From Pararhizobium mangrovi (GTDB lineage: Bacteria > Pseudomonadota > Alphaproteobacteria > Rhizobiales > Rhizobiaceae): 64,000 nucleotides of DNA. Under the pieces are notes generated by a model. The model ran no database searches. It worked only from the letters and a program-made list of their open reading frames with translations, and was not told the origin of the DNA. Shown here one piece after another: positions 51,116-59,938 of the stretch. Position 1 is the stretch's first letter. The number at the start of each line of letters is the position of its first letter. The DNA lies in NCBI RefSeq assembly GCF_006516965.1, contig NZ_VHLH01000026.1, forward strand, positions 1 through 64,000, read 5' to 3'. Made by a program: the position numbers and the translations under genes.

Positions 51116-53119
51116 ATGTTTTCCAATACCGATTTCTGGAGCTTCATCTTCGGACGGCTTACCTGGGAGTCGATCCCGCACGAGCCGATCGTTCAAGTGA
51201 CGTTCGCGGTCGTGACGCTCGGTGCGATCGCGGTGCTGGGTGCGATCACCTATTTCCGTCTGTGGGGCTATCTCTGGAAGGACTGGATCACCTCGATCGA
51301 CCACAAGAAGATCGGCGTGATGTACATCATCCTCGGTCTCGTGATGCTGGTTCGCGGCTTTTCCGACGCCATCATGATGCGCGCCCAGCAGGCGATCGCC
51401 TTCGGTGACAATCAGGGCTATCTACCCGCGCATCACTACGACCAGATCTTCACCGCCCACGGCGTGATCATGATCTTCTTCGCGGCGATGCCGCTCATCG
51501 TCGGCGTGATGAACTTCGTCGTTCCGCTGCAGATCGGCGCGCGCGACGTCGCGTTTCCCTTCCTCAACAATTTCAGCTTCTGGATGACGGCCGCGGGCGC
51601 CGTCCTCATCATGCTTTCGCTCTTCCTCGGCGAGTTCGCCAAGACCGGTTGGCTCGCCTTTCCGCCGCTTTCGGAGGGGACCTACAGTCCGGGCGTCGGC
51701 GTGGACTACTATATCTGGGCGCTGCAGATCGCCGGTCTCGGCACGTTGCTGTCGGGCGTGAACCTCGTCGCGACCATCATCAAGATGCGCGCACCGGGCA
51801 TGTCGATGATGAAGATCCCAATCTTCACCTGGACCGCGCTTTGCACGAACATCCTCATCGTCGCGGCGTTCCCGGTACTTACCGTCGTCCTCGCCATGCT
51901 GTCGCTCGACCGCTACGTCGGCACCCACTTCTTTACGAACGATGGGGGCGGCAACATGATGATGTACGTCAACCTCATCTGGATTTGGGGCCACCCGGAG
52001 GTCTACATCCTCATCCTGCCCGCCTTCGGCGTTTATTCCGAGGTGGTCGCGACCTTCTCGGGCAAGCGGCTCTTCGGCTACGTGTCGATGGTCTACGCGA
52101 CGGCCGTCATCACGCTTCTGTCCTACCTCGTGTGGCTCCACCATTTCTTCACGATGGGCTCGGGCGCGGACGTCAACTCGTTCTTCGGCATCACGACGAT
52201 GATCATCTCGATCCCGACGGGTGCGAAGATCTTCAACTGGCTCTTTACGATGTACAAGGGCCGCATCCGCTTCGAACTGCCGATGATGTGGACCATCGCC
52301 TTCATGTTGACCTTCGTCATCGGCGGGATGACGGGCGTCATGCTGGCGGTGCCGCCGGTGGATTTCGTCTTCCACAACTCGCTGTTCCTGGTGGCCCATT
52401 TCCACAATGTCATCATCGGCGGCGTGCTGTTCGGCATGTTCGCGGCAATCAACTTCTGGTTCCCGAAGGCCTTCGGCTTCAAGCTCGATCCGTTCTGGGG
52501 CAAGCTGTCCTTCTGGTTCTGGGTCACCGGCTTCTATTTCGCCTTCATGCCGCTCTACGTGCTCGGCCTGATGGGCGTGACGCGCCGGCTCAGGCACTTC
52601 GACGATCCGTCGCTGCAGATCTGGTTCGTCATCGCCGCCTTCGGTGCGCTTCTCATCGCGGCCGGCATCGCCTGCTTCTTCGTCCAGGTCTTCCAGAGCG
52701 TGCGCAAGCGCGAGGAACTGCGCGACGAGACGGGCGATCCGTGGAACGCACGGACGCTCGAATGGTCCACCTCCTCGCCGCCGCCGGAGTACAACTATGC
52801 CTTCACGCCCATGGTCCACGACCACGACGCCTGGTACGACATGAAAAACCGCGGTTACGAACGGCCGCTGGAAGATTTCCGGCCGATCCACATGCCGAAG
52901 AATTCCGGCACCGGCCCGATCCTCGCAGGTCTCTCGGTCGCCTTCGGCTTCGGCATGATCTGGTACATGTGGTGGCTCGCAGCGCTGTCGCTCGCAGCCA
53001 TGGTCGTGGTCGCGATCGTCCACACCTTCAACTACGACCGGGACTACCACATCCCGGCCGAGGAGGTCGCCGCGACCGAGGAACGCCGTACGCGCTTGTT
53101 GGCGAAACAGCAGGCTTGA
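51116..53119 (+). CDS. cyoB: bo3-type ubiquinol oxidase subunit I
   Basis: The 667-residue heme-copper subunit has [16 protein letters not shown] (heme ligand), [14 protein letters not shown] (copper ligand and His-Tyr link), WLHHFFTMG and [12 protein letters not shown]. The quinone-site residues are seen in [17 protein letters not shown]. It reduces O2 to water with ubiquinol and pumps protons. The gene lies 48 bases after cyoA. Confidence 0.97.
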   Translation: MFSNTDFWSFIFGRLTWESIPHEPIVQVTFAVVTLGAIAVLGAITYFRLWGYLWKDWITSIDHKKIGVMYIILGLVMLVRGFSDAIMMRAQQAIAFGDNQGYLPAHHYDQIFTAHGVIMIFFAAMPLIVGVMNFVVPLQIGARDVAFPFLNNFSFWMTAAGAVLIMLSLFLGEFAKTGWLAFPPLSEGTYSPGVGVDYYIWALQIAGLGTLLSGVNLVATIIKMRAPGMSMMKIPIFTWTALCTNILIVAAFPVLTVVLAMLSLDRYVGTHFFTNDGGGNMMMYVNLIWIWGHPEVYILILPAFGVYSEVVATFSGKRLFGYVSMVYATAVITLLSYLVWLHHFFTMGSGADVNSFFGITTMIISIPTGAKIFNWLFTMYKGRIRFELPMMWTIAFMLTFVIGGMTGVMLAVPPVDFVFHNSLFLVAHFHNVIIGGVLFGMFAAINFWFPKAFGFKLDPFWGKLSFWFWVTGFYFAFMPLYVLGLMGVTRRLRHFDDPSLQIWFVIAAFGALLIAAGIACFFVQVFQSVRKREELRDETGDPWNARTLEWSTSSPPPEYNYAFTPMVHDHDAWYDMKNRGYERPLEDFRPIHMPKNSGTGPILAGLSVAFGFGMIWYMWWLAALSLAAMVVVAIVHTFNYDRDYHIPAEEVAATEERRTRLLAKQQA

Positions 53120-53128
53120 GGTAGACGA

Positions 53129-53752
53129 ATGGCCGATCAGACGATGACCACCGCCGACAGCGAGAAGCCGATCTTCTACGTCGAGGACTACCACGCCCCC
53201 GGTAGCACGATGTTCGGCTTCTGGATCTACCTGATGAGCGATACGCTCATCTTCGCGGTCCTCTTCGCCACCTACGGCGTGCTCGGGCATGCCTATGCGG
53301 GCGGACCGACGCCGAAGGAGACGCTCGAACTACCGCTCGTCGCGCTGAACACGGCGATGCTGCTGCTTTCCTCCATCACCTATGGTTTCGCCATGCTGGA
53401 GATGGAACGCAACGACAAGACGAAGACGCTGCTGTGGCTCGCCGTCACCGGGCTCTTCGGCATCGCCTTCGTCGGCCTGGAACTGCATGAGTTCTCCGGG
53501 CTGATCGCTGAGGGCGCGGGGCCGTGGCGCAGCGCCTACCTGTCCTCGTTCTTCACGCTGGTCGGCACCCACGGCCTCCACGTCACGATCGGCATCATCT
53601 GGCTCGTCACGCTGATGGCGCAGGTCATGATCCACGGTCTCGGCGAAGACAACCGCCGCAGGCTGACCTGCCTCAGCCTCTTCTGGCACTTCCTCGACGT
53701 CATCTGGATCGGCGTGTTTTCCGTCGTCTATCTGCTTGGAGCTCTCGGATGA
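53129..53752 (+). CDS. cyoC: bo3-type ubiquinol oxidase subunit III
   Basis: The 207-residue protein has five membrane segments and the COX3 pattern: FWIYLMSDTLIFAVLFATYGVL, LLLSSITYGFAMLEM, LELHEFSGLI and GTHGLHVTIGIIWLVTLMAQV. It starts nine bases after cyoB and overlaps cyoD by four. Confidence 0.95.
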   Translation: MADQTMTTADSEKPIFYVEDYHAPGSTMFGFWIYLMSDTLIFAVLFATYGVLGHAYAGGPTPKETLELPLVALNTAMLLLSSITYGFAMLEMERNDKTKTLLWLAVTGLFGIAFVGLELHEFSGLIAEGAGPWRSAYLSSFFTLVGTHGLHVTIGIIWLVTLMAQVMIHGLGEDNRRRLTCLSLFWHFLDVIWIGVFSVVYLLGALG

Positions 53753-54159
53753 GTGCAGACACGCACATCGAACATCACGCCGACGGCCACCACGAAGGCG
53801 ACGCCATAGGCCATGGCAGCCGCCGGGGCTACCTGATCGGCTTCGGACTGGCGGTCGTCTTGACCGTCATTCCCTTCTGGCTGGTCATGGGCAACGTCCT
53901 CGACAGTGCGCTTGCCACGGCCATTCTCGTCATGGCGCTGGCGCTCGTGCAGGTCGTCGTGCACATGATCTACTTTCTCCACGTCAACGCGCGTGCGGAA
54001 GGCGGCTGGAATATCATGGCGCTGATCTTCACGGTCATCCTCGTAGTGATCGCGATCAGCGGCTCGATCTGGGTCATGTTCCACCTCAACAACAACATGA
54101 TGCCGCAGATGACCGGGCAGCAGATGCAGGGCGCCATGTCCGGCGGGAACGGTCAGTAG
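53749..54159 (+). CDS. cyoD: bo3-type ubiquinol oxidase subunit IV
   Basis: The 136-residue subunit has a His-rich N-terminus and three membrane segments, with LVQVVVHMIYFLHVNARAEGGWN as the family block. An ATGA overlap with cyoC fixes the start. The tail is rich in Met and Gln. Confidence 0.93.
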   Translation: MSADTHIEHHADGHHEGDAIGHGSRRGYLIGFGLAVVLTVIPFWLVMGNVLDSALATAILVMALALVQVVVHMIYFLHVNARAEGGWNIMALIFTVILVVIAISGSIWVMFHLNNNMMPQMTGQQMQGAMSGGNGQ

Positions 54160-54195
54160 GCCGATCGCGCTCGGCGGTCCCGAAAAGGCGAAGAC

Positions 54196-54969
54196 GTGAA
54201 CGCCGAGGACGGTGACATCGACGCGCGCGCGATCCCGCCCGGCAGGCGGATCGCGCTCGCCGTCCTGCTGGTCGTGCTCTTTGCCGGCTTCCTCGCGCTC
54301 GGAACGTGGCAGGTCGAGCGGCGGACCTGGAAGCTGAACCTCATCGCGCGCGTTGATGCCCGCGTGCATGCCGCACCGGTTCCGGCACCGGGGCCCGAGG
54401 CCTGGCCGGACGTCACGGCGAAGAACGACGAATATCGCCGCGTCTCCCTTGAGGGCCATTTTCTCAACGACGAGGAAACGCCGGTCTACACCGCGAACGA
54501 CAGCGGTCCGGGATACTGGATCGTGACGCCGTTCGAACGGCCGAACGGCACCTATGTGCTGGTCAACCGCGGCTTCGTCCCGAACGAGAAGAAGAAAGCC
54601 TCGAGCCGTCCGAAGGGCGAGATCGAAGGCGATACCCGTGTGGTCGGCCTGATGCGCATGAGCCAGCCGGGCGGCGCGTTCCTGCGATCGAACAAGCCGG
54701 CCGAGGGCCGCTGGTACTCGCGCGACGTCGAAGCGATCGCGAAGGCGAGGGGACTGCCGCGCGACAAAGTCGCACCGTATTTCGTCGATGCCGGTGCGGC
54801 GAAGAACCCCGGCGGCCTGCCGGTCGGCGGGCTGACGCGCATTCATTTCCGCAACGCCCATCTCGTCTACGCCCTGACCTGGTACACCCTGGCCCTGATG
54901 ACGGCCGGCGCATTGGTCACCCTGTTCCGCGGGCGCCTGTTCGGGAAGCGCAAGACGATTTCCCCATAG
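54196..54969 (+). CDS. SURF1 family protein
   Basis: SURF1 proteins help to insert heme into heme-copper oxidases. The 257-residue protein has a membrane segment near each end, GFLALGTWQVERRTWKLNLIARVDARV, YRRVSLEGHFLNDEETPVY, YWIVTPFERPNGTYVLVNRGFVP and the C-terminal NAHLVYALTWYTLALM. It starts with GTG and follows cyoD in the same operon, as is common in alphaproteobacteria. Confidence 0.92.
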   Translation: MNAEDGDIDARAIPPGRRIALAVLLVVLFAGFLALGTWQVERRTWKLNLIARVDARVHAAPVPAPGPEAWPDVTAKNDEYRRVSLEGHFLNDEETPVYTANDSGPGYWIVTPFERPNGTYVLVNRGFVPNEKKKASSRPKGEIEGDTRVVGLMRMSQPGGAFLRSNKPAEGRWYSRDVEAIAKARGLPRDKVAPYFVDAGAAKNPGGLPVGGLTRIHFRNAHLVYALTWYTLALMTAGALVTLFRGRLFGKRKTISP

Positions 54970-54988
54970 ACCCGATTGCGGCGTAGAT

Positions 54989-55021
54989 AAAAAAGGCCCG
55001 GAATGCCTTTGCATCCGGGCC
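54989..55021 (-). terminator. terminator of dps
   Basis: On the minus strand GGCCCGGATGC pairs with GCATTCCGGGCC (one bulge) and is followed by six Ts. It lies 32 bases past the dps stop codon and may also slow transcripts coming from cyo. Confidence 0.8.
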
Positions 55022-55052
55022 AGTCGATCAGGAGTCGGTCGACGTCTTTCGT

Positions 55053-55550
55053 TCAGCTCTGGAAATGGCTTTCGAGGAAATAAAGCGACTTGTCGAGGCC
55101 GCGGCCGACCTCGGTCAGGAGGTCTTCGGTCAGCGGATCGCCGGACTCGGAGGCTTCCTCAATGCCCTTTTCGACTTCGGCATTCCAGCGCGCATAGGCT
55201 TCTGAAAGCTGGCGCAGGTGATCCTCGGAATTGACGAGGTCGAGAGGGTAGGGCTCGAGAACGGTGTTCTCGCTCGCCGCCTGCACGGTGCCGTGCGCCT
55301 GGCCGCCGAGCGCCGTGAGACGTTCGGCGATCGTGTCGACGAACTCCTCGGTGACTTCGTGCAACTCGTCGAACAGCTTGTGAACGGCGATGAAGTTCAT
55401 GCCCTTCACGTTCCAGTGCGCCTGCTTGGTCTGGTAGGTGATGTCGACGGCGGTCGCCAGATGCTTCTGCAGCAGCGCGACGTTCGACGCGCGCACGTTT
55501 TCGGCGATCGGGTTCTTGCTCTGGTGAAGCTTCGGTTTGGTCTTGGCCAT
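55053..55550 (-). CDS. dps: Dps family DNA-binding ferritin-like protein
   Basis: The 165-residue protein has the Dps ferroxidase residues in QAHWNVKGMNFIAVHKLFDELHEVTEEFVDTIAERL and a Lys-rich N-terminal tail (MAKTKPKLHQSKN) suited to DNA binding. Dps stores iron with peroxide as oxidant and protects DNA. An exact EcfG-type promoter lies about 100 bases upstream. Confidence 0.93.
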   Translation of the reverse strand: MAKTKPKLHQSKNPIAENVRASNVALLQKHLATAVDITYQTKQAHWNVKGMNFIAVHKLFDELHEVTEEFVDTIAERLTALGGQAHGTVQAASENTVLEPYPLDLVNSEDHLRQLSEAYARWNAEVEKGIEEASESGDPLTEDLLTEVGRGLDKSLYFLESHFQS

Positions 55551-55647
55551 GGTGAATGGTCCCTTCGATTGTCTTTCGTCGTTCGGTGGGACGGCGAAAT
55601 GGTGTCGCGAAGCAACGAGGCTTCGCTCGCTCGATTGCGGTTTGTGA

Positions 55648-55672
55648 AACGCAAGGACCCCATGCCGGTTCC
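55648..55672 (-). promoter_or_regulatory. EcfG-type general-stress promoter of dps
   Basis: On the minus strand GGAAC is followed after 16 bases by CGTT, the exact EcfG consensus. It predicts a leader of about 90 bases for dps. dps genes are known members of the PhyR-EcfG regulon in several alphaproteobacteria. Confidence 0.65.
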
Positions 55673-55746
55673 TTCGTGCGACCGTCGTTTCGGTGACGGA
55701 CCGTCCACCGGAGGACGCGGAACCTGCGGCGACGGGCAAGTCCTTC

Positions 55747-55776
55747 TTGACGGCGCGAAGGTGCCCATCGTATAGG
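55747..55776 (+). promoter_or_regulatory. predicted promoter of tRNA-Val
   Basis: TTGACG and TATAGG are separated by 18 bases, and the tRNA begins 26 bases after the -10. The position is right for a short-leader stable RNA promoter. Confidence 0.45.
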
Positions 55777-55801
55777 CCCGTTGTCCGCGCAAGGGGCGAG
55801 C

Positions 55802-55876
55802 GGGCGCGTAGCTCAGCGGGAGAGCACTGCCTTCACACGGCAGGGGTCCCTGGTTCGATCCCAGGCGCGCCCACCA
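55802..55876 (+). tRNA. tRNA-Val (anticodon CAC)
   Basis: The acceptor stem GGGCGCG pairs with CGCGCCC, followed by ACCA, so CCA is encoded. The D-loop reads AGCTCAGCGGGAGAGC. The anticodon arm CTGCC-TTCACAC-GGCAG gives CAC, and the T-arm is CCCTGGTTCGATCCCAGG. The integrase gene starts right behind its 3' end, so this tRNA is the attachment target of the prophage. Confidence 0.95.
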
Positions 55877-55895
55877 TTCCTTTTCAAGGACTTAG
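55850..55895. other. probable prophage attachment site (attL) at the tRNA-Val 3' end
   Basis: A tyrosine-integrase gene ends 19 bases past the tRNA CCA. Such integrases usually recombine in the T-arm and 3' end of the tRNA and leave a direct repeat of this part at the far end of the element. That other copy is not in the window, so the exact core cannot be drawn. Confidence 0.5.
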
Positions 55896-56942
55896 TCACG
55901 TCCGCCTTCGGGCGGCCTCTGGTTCATTTGAACCAATGTCCTCGAAATCCAACTCCAGCGCCGATGCTTCGGCCGCCAATGCGTTAGGCGAAAACCGTGC
56001 GTAAATGCGTTCGGTCGTCCGAGAATCGCTATGTCCGAGGTAGGCGGCGATCCGTTTCATGTCGCTGCCGGCCTCAGCCATCCACCGTGCGGCGCTGTGG
56101 CGAAACATGTGCGGCGTGACCTTCGCCATGCCGGCTTTCCTCGACGCCGTCGCCAGCCCTTTCTTGACTGACAGCACCGGCTCGCCCGCCCATTCGATCA
56201 CATGACCGCTCAGCGCCGATTTGCGGGCCTCTACGAGCGCGGCGCGCACTGTCCGGTTCATAGGCACCACGGCGCGGCCCTTGCGCGTCCTGCCGTCTCT
56301 TGTGCCGTTCAGGTCGATGAGCCCGCGGACCATGTCGCACTGATCCCATTGCAGCTCGAGGAGGGCTTCCTTACGCGCGCCGGTCCCGATCGCCAGGATG
56401 ATGAAGAGACGCACGTGCGGAGCGCTGGCATGCAGGCGCAGGGCCGCGACGTCCTTCTTCGTGAGCCACCGATCGCGCGGCGCCGGCTTCGACGGCATGT
56501 CGATGTAGGGAGCCTTCGAGATCCTGCCGCGCTTCTCGGCCCAGCCGAGCACGATTCGGAGGTGGTTCAGCTCCGTCCAGATCGTGCCTTCGGAGACCGC
56601 TCCTTTGCCGATCGTGCCACTGCGGCGGCCGGCGGTGTAGTCCTTGACCGTCTCATAGCCGATCGACTGCGGGACCCGCCGGCCGAACGTCGGCGCCAAG
56701 CGCTTCCACGAGTATTCCATGCGCTCGATGATCCGCTTGCGGGCGTTCTCGCGCACATAGGCTGCCCATAGATCGGCAACGGTCTGATCCGGTCGCGCGT
56801 CGATCCGTGCATTCAGCTCGTCGAGGACAGCCTGGGCTTCTACCTTGTCAGCCGTACCAAGCGAACGGCGCTGTCGTTTGCCCTCGACGTATCGGACGGC
56901 GCACCATCCTCCTCGGAGCTGCCCGAGACGGTATTCTGACAT
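55896..56942 (-). CDS. int: tyrosine-family phage integrase
   Basis: The 348-residue recombinase has all catalytic residues: R190 (GTGARKEALLELQW), H278 and R281 (TPHMFRHSAARWMAEAG), H304 and Y314 (YLGHSDSRTTERIYARF). Residues 50-150 form the SAM-like core-binding domain. It lies beside its likely target tRNA-Val. Its first 34 codons overlap the xis gene in another frame. Confidence 0.93.
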   Translation of the reverse strand: MSEYRLGQLRGGWCAVRYVEGKRQRRSLGTADKVEAQAVLDELNARIDARPDQTVADLWAAYVRENARKRIIERMEYSWKRLAPTFGRRVPQSIGYETVKDYTAGRRSGTIGKGAVSEGTIWTELNHLRIVLGWAEKRGRISKAPYIDMPSKPAPRDRWLTKKDVAALRLHASAPHVRLFIILAIGTGARKEALLELQWDQCDMVRGLIDLNGTRDGRTRKGRAVVPMNRTVRAALVEARKSALSGHVIEWAGEPVLSVKKGLATASRKAGMAKVTPHMFRHSAARWMAEAGSDMKRIAAYLGHSDSRTTERIYARFSPNALAAEASALELDFEDIGSNEPEAARRRT

Positions 56943-57106
56943 TCGATGAATTCCTCGACGGCGTCCTTCGGAATGCGCAACAGCTTGCCTCCGAAGCGGA
57001 AGGCGCGCAACTGGCCGGACGCGATCAGGTTTCGGACGTGCCGCTCGGAGCAGGCCATCTCGGCAGCGAGTGTGCGCGGTGTGTAGACGTCAGCCATCGC
57101 CTTCAC
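56840..57106 (-). CDS. xis: excisionase / MerR-like helix-turn-helix protein
   Basis: The 88-residue protein has the DNA-binding layout of AlpA/Xis-type proteins: YTPRTLAAEMACSERHVRNLIASGQLRAFRFGGKLLRIPKDAVEEFI. It probably directs prophage excision with the integrase. It overlaps the upstream gene by ATGA and runs 103 bases into int. Confidence 0.82.
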   Translation of the reverse strand: MKAMADVYTPRTLAAEMACSERHVRNLIASGQLRAFRFGGKLLRIPKDAVEEFIECQNTVSGSSEEDGAPSDTSRANDSAVRLVRLTR

Positions 57107-57402
57107 CTCCCTCGGCCTTCGGCTTCGTCATAAGAGAACCCCGCCCGAACAAGGCGAGCGCAGTCCCTGACGACGACGGCATCTTCCGCGCACGGAGTCA
57201 CGTCGGCTTCATGGTCAAGAGAATTGGCCACCTCCTCGATCACCTCCCGGCGAATGTCTTGGCGGGCGGCTTCAAGGATCTGCCGATGCTCCCGGGCGTT
57301 TACGGTTTGCTGCGGGCAGTCCCAATCCGTGCAGGGCTTGCCGATGCGGCGCATGGCACCGCATCTTGGCTTTGCGCATTTCTCCACCGTCTCACTCGTC
57401 AT
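57103..57402 (-). CDS. small phage protein with four-Cys cluster
   Basis: The 99-residue protein has CAKPRCGAMRRIGKPCTDWDC, a likely zinc-binding cluster, then a helical stretch HRQILEAARQDIRREVIEEVANSL. No family is recognised. The MTSETVEK start overlaps the previous gene by 11 bases. Confidence 0.65.
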   Translation of the reverse strand: MTSETVEKCAKPRCGAMRRIGKPCTDWDCPQQTVNAREHRQILEAARQDIRREVIEEVANSLDHEADVTPCAEDAVVVRDCARLVRAGFSYDEAEGRGR

Positions 57403-58123
57403 CGGTGCCGCCTCCCTTCTCCGGGGTGAGGGCGGCGGTAAAGACAAACCAATCCATTCCGGGTTCGGCGCAATCGCTATCGCCGTGGATCTCTGGATCG
57501 TATACTGTGCGCTCGATCAGGCCCATTTCCTCGGCCTTGTCCTGCACGTCGCCACCGTCCAGGCCGACACCTTCAAACGCGCTATTCTGGATGGCCCATC
57601 GCGCAAATTCAACCAGCACCTTCACGCGGGCTTCGGCGGCGCTGGCGCGGGCGTTCATGTGCCCGGTGTTGCGCAACATAATTGTTCGCTGCGCTTCCGC
57701 GTCTGCGATCGCTTCCGCCTTCTCCGCTTCTAGGCGGGCGATGGCTTGGTCTTTTGCCGCGATGCGGGTGGCGTCGGACTGGATGCGGTCGGCGGCCAAC
57801 CAATGCAGGTTTAGGTGGCCCATGAGCGATCTATCTTTCTGATCCCGCAACTGCTCCACCAGCCCCTCCGCCCCCTCTGGCGAGAGAGAGGAGAGGGCGG
57901 CGCGGCGCTTTGCTTCTGCTATGATGCAGTTCGCGTGCTCGCCAATAGTCCCGGAGTATGAGCCGAACACATTTGATCTGTAGGTGTCGCTCCAGATTAT
58001 TCTGGCTAGCTGCTCATCAGACCTAGACGAGCAATAAGCTGCCATCGTTGGGTATGCCTCAATACGCAAGCGGGGGTATTCAAACTCGTCACCGCCCGGC
58101 CAATACTCGATCGCATCCGTCAT
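57392..58123 (-). CDS. hypothetical phage protein with coiled coil
   Basis: The 243-residue protein has a long helical, probably coiled-coil segment (AAKDQAIARLEAEKAEAIADAEAQRTIML) and an acidic C-terminus. It resembles variable early-region proteins of rhizobial phages, without a known function. It is joined to the upstream gene by an ATGA overlap. Confidence 0.65.
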   Translation of the reverse strand: MTDAIEYWPGGDEFEYPRLRIEAYPTMAAYCSSRSDEQLARIIWSDTYRSNVFGSYSGTIGEHANCIIAEAKRRAALSSLSPEGAEGLVEQLRDQKDRSLMGHLNLHWLAADRIQSDATRIAAKDQAIARLEAEKAEAIADAEAQRTIMLRNTGHMNARASAAEARVKVLVEFARWAIQNSAFEGVGLDGGDVQDKAEEMGLIERTVYDPEIHGDSDCAEPGMDWFVFTAALTPEKGGGTDDE

Positions 58124-58887
58124 GGCCGATCTCCTTCGTGCGCGGCGAGGACGGCGGTAACGGCGATATCCGCATCACAAAGCAAATCGAAAAAGACGTC
58201 GTCGCCGAGCCCGGCCTTACGATACATGTCCAGAGCACGCTTCGCTTTCCGCAGCGCCTCCCGCACATCCTCGCCGCCTGCCGCTACGCCGGTGGGTGGG
58301 GTGGAGGCGTAAATCGGGCGATAGTCATACTCCGGTAGGCGCTCAAACGGGTTGGTTGCCTCCCCGGACGTGCACTGTTTCCACTCTTCGAAAGAGCCGT
58401 TCGGGCCGCCATATTTGAGCCGGCGCTGCCATCCTGCCACCAGCTCCTGCACCGCCTCCTCGTACACTCGGGACACGTCGTCATCCTCCGGCTCGACATC
58501 CTCCGCGCCCACTTGCGGAGCGGGGGATGCGGCGAGCATGGCGGGCCAACAAGCTTCTGCGGACACGCTCCCCACTATTTCGTAGCCTCCGTCGCAGGCG
58601 CCAGAATGCCGCGCGCGAGCGCCAGCAAGGAGCATCTCTGACGTCGGCTTTTCCGGCACGAGCTTCCACCCTGTCGCCACCGTACCGGGGCGGGATGCGC
58701 TGGCACGGTCGGCTAAGATGCCCTGCTCAACGACTTCTGCTATCTTTTCCCGGCCGACGATGCTGTGATCAAAGATGGAAAATTGAGGTAAATCTTCCCT
58801 CACCGGGTATTGGCAAACAATTCGCTTAGCCAAATCGCGCACGTCTGCCGGGATATCCGCCCCGGCCTGGGTGTCGGTCGTGGTCAT
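58120..58887 (-). CDS. hypothetical phage protein
   Basis: This 255-residue acidic protein contains ATGWKLVPEKPTSEMLLAGARA, a short block I associate with many phage and prophage proteins of unknown role, and FEEWKQCTSGEATNPFERLPEYDYRPIY. No function is assigned. ATGA overlaps on both sides place it firmly in the operon. Confidence 0.7.
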   Translation of the reverse strand: MTTTDTQAGADIPADVRDLAKRIVCQYPVREDLPQFSIFDHSIVGREKIAEVVEQGILADRASASRPGTVATGWKLVPEKPTSEMLLAGARARHSGACDGGYEIVGSVSAEACWPAMLAASPAPQVGAEDVEPEDDDVSRVYEEAVQELVAGWQRRLKYGGPNGSFEEWKQCTSGEATNPFERLPEYDYRPIYASTPPTGVAAGGEDVREALRKAKRALDMYRKAGLGDDVFFDLLCDADIAVTAVLAAHEGDRP

Positions 58888-59075
58888 TGGGGATGCTCCT
58901 CAAGGACGTTTCTGCCGCGATCCGTGATGATCCAGCGGGGAGGGTTCATGACGACTTCAGCAAGGCCCATCTTTCGACAACGCTGGCGGGCGCGGTCTTC
59001 CTTCCGATCCGGTGATGCTAAAGGCTGGCTGTCGCGTAGACGCCGCAAGAAATCGAGTTCGAGATCGTTGATCAT
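58884..59075 (-). CDS. small hypothetical phage protein
   Basis: The 63-residue protein reads MINDLELDFLRRLRDSQPLASPDRKEDRARQRCRKMGL, then WIITDRGRNVLEE, a layout like a tiny winged-helix protein. It overlaps both neighbours by four bases. Confidence 0.65.
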   Translation of the reverse strand: MINDLELDFLRRLRDSQPLASPDRKEDRARQRCRKMGLAEVVMNPPRWIITDRGRNVLEEHPQ

Positions 59076-59278
59076 TGGTCGGACTCCTTCAGGGCTTCGC
59101 GGCCGGCGGGCGTTGTTTCCCAGCGGCAGTCAAATTCGACTAGTCCGTGGATGCGAAGCCACTGCAAAGCTGACTGGACACTGATGCGCGGCACTCCCAA
59201 CCGGTGAGCAATACGTCCGCTCTGAGCGGCATCATCGACGTGTTCAAGCACGCGCATTCGGATAGACGTCAGTCTCAT
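59072..59278 (-). CDS. small winged-helix phage protein
   Basis: The 68-residue protein has a helix-turn-helix pattern: MRVLEHVDDAAQSGRIAHRLGVPRISVQSALQWLRIHGLVEF, then TTPAGREALKE as the wing. It may be a small regulator. MRLTSIRM at 59278 is the chosen start; a longer frame from 59341 is possible. Confidence 0.68.
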   Translation of the reverse strand: MRLTSIRMRVLEHVDDAAQSGRIAHRLGVPRISVQSALQWLRIHGLVEFDCRWETTPAGREALKESDQ

Positions 59279-59315
59279 CGCCTCGCCTCCATAATCATCC
59301 TGGTTGCCGCTTCGG

Positions 59316-59711
59316 TCATGGCTTCGCCCTCCGCAGATCATTGCGGCTGACGATCTTTCGGCTTGGCATGTTCGCTTTGCGCTTCGGCCGTGTCTTAGGC
59401 CGGTCCACGCTGACGCCGGCGACGATCATCATCCCGGTCTGCTGCCAGTAGCGTTGCGTCCGTTCGAGGGCGTCAAGCATGTAGCGGCCGGCATCCTTTT
59501 CCGGGATCTGATGGCGGTCGATCGCCTCGTGGCAGGCCGAGCAAGCAAAGCAAGCGTGCCAGTCATTCGACTTCGTCCCCATGCCGGATATGTGGCTTGG
59601 TAGATGGGCAAGGACGGTCGTCTCAGGATTGCCGTTGCAGATGCCGGGGATGCGGAGCGTGCACTGCATCCCGCGTGCGCTGTCTCGGAGCTTTTGAGAA
59701 ATTGCGCCCAT
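59316..59711 (-). CDS. DUF1364 (HNH-like) phage nuclease-domain protein
   Basis: The 131-residue protein starts MGAISQKLRDSARGMQCTLRIPGICNGNPETTVLAHLPS and continues with GMGTKSNDWHACFACSACHEAIDRH. These are the Cys and His residues of the DUF1364 family found next to recombination genes in lambdoid phages. It probably binds zinc and may be a nuclease. Confidence 0.8.
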   Translation of the reverse strand: MGAISQKLRDSARGMQCTLRIPGICNGNPETTVLAHLPSHISGMGTKSNDWHACFACSACHEAIDRHQIPEKDAGRYMLDALERTQRYWQQTGMMIVAGVSVDRPKTRPKRKANMPSRKIVSRNDLRRAKP

Positions 59712-59938
59712 CACGCCGTCTCCCGCTCGACGTCTGCCCGCACGATGGCGCACAGATCGCGCTCCATGATCTCGACACGTAGTTGCTCGAGCTTTCGCAA
59801 GAGCCGGTCGCGTTGCTCGCGCTGCGTTTCTGTCTCTCGGCGTACATGCGCACGGACAGCATGGGTCTTTGCAGGTCGCATGGCGTATCCTCCGATAGCC
59901 GCAGGGATGAAGGGGAGGGAGAGGGCGAGCGTGATCAT
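59711..59938 (-). CDS. small phage protein with coiled coil
   Basis: The 75-residue protein begins MITLALSLPFIPAAIGGYAMRPAKTHAVRAH and ends in a charged helix (RETETQREQRDRLLRKLEQLRVEI). ATGA with the upstream gene and TGATG with the downstream gene decide this start. The function is unknown. Confidence 0.6.
   Translation of the reverse strand: MITLALSLPFIPAAIGGYAMRPAKTHAVRAHVRRETETQREQRDRLLRKLEQLRVEIMERDLCAIVRADVERETA

Noticed and set aside
51422-53290. 622-codon open frame opposite cyoB
   Set aside because: It is a shadow of a GC-rich gene: very high in charged residues, no domain, and cyoB is clearly real.
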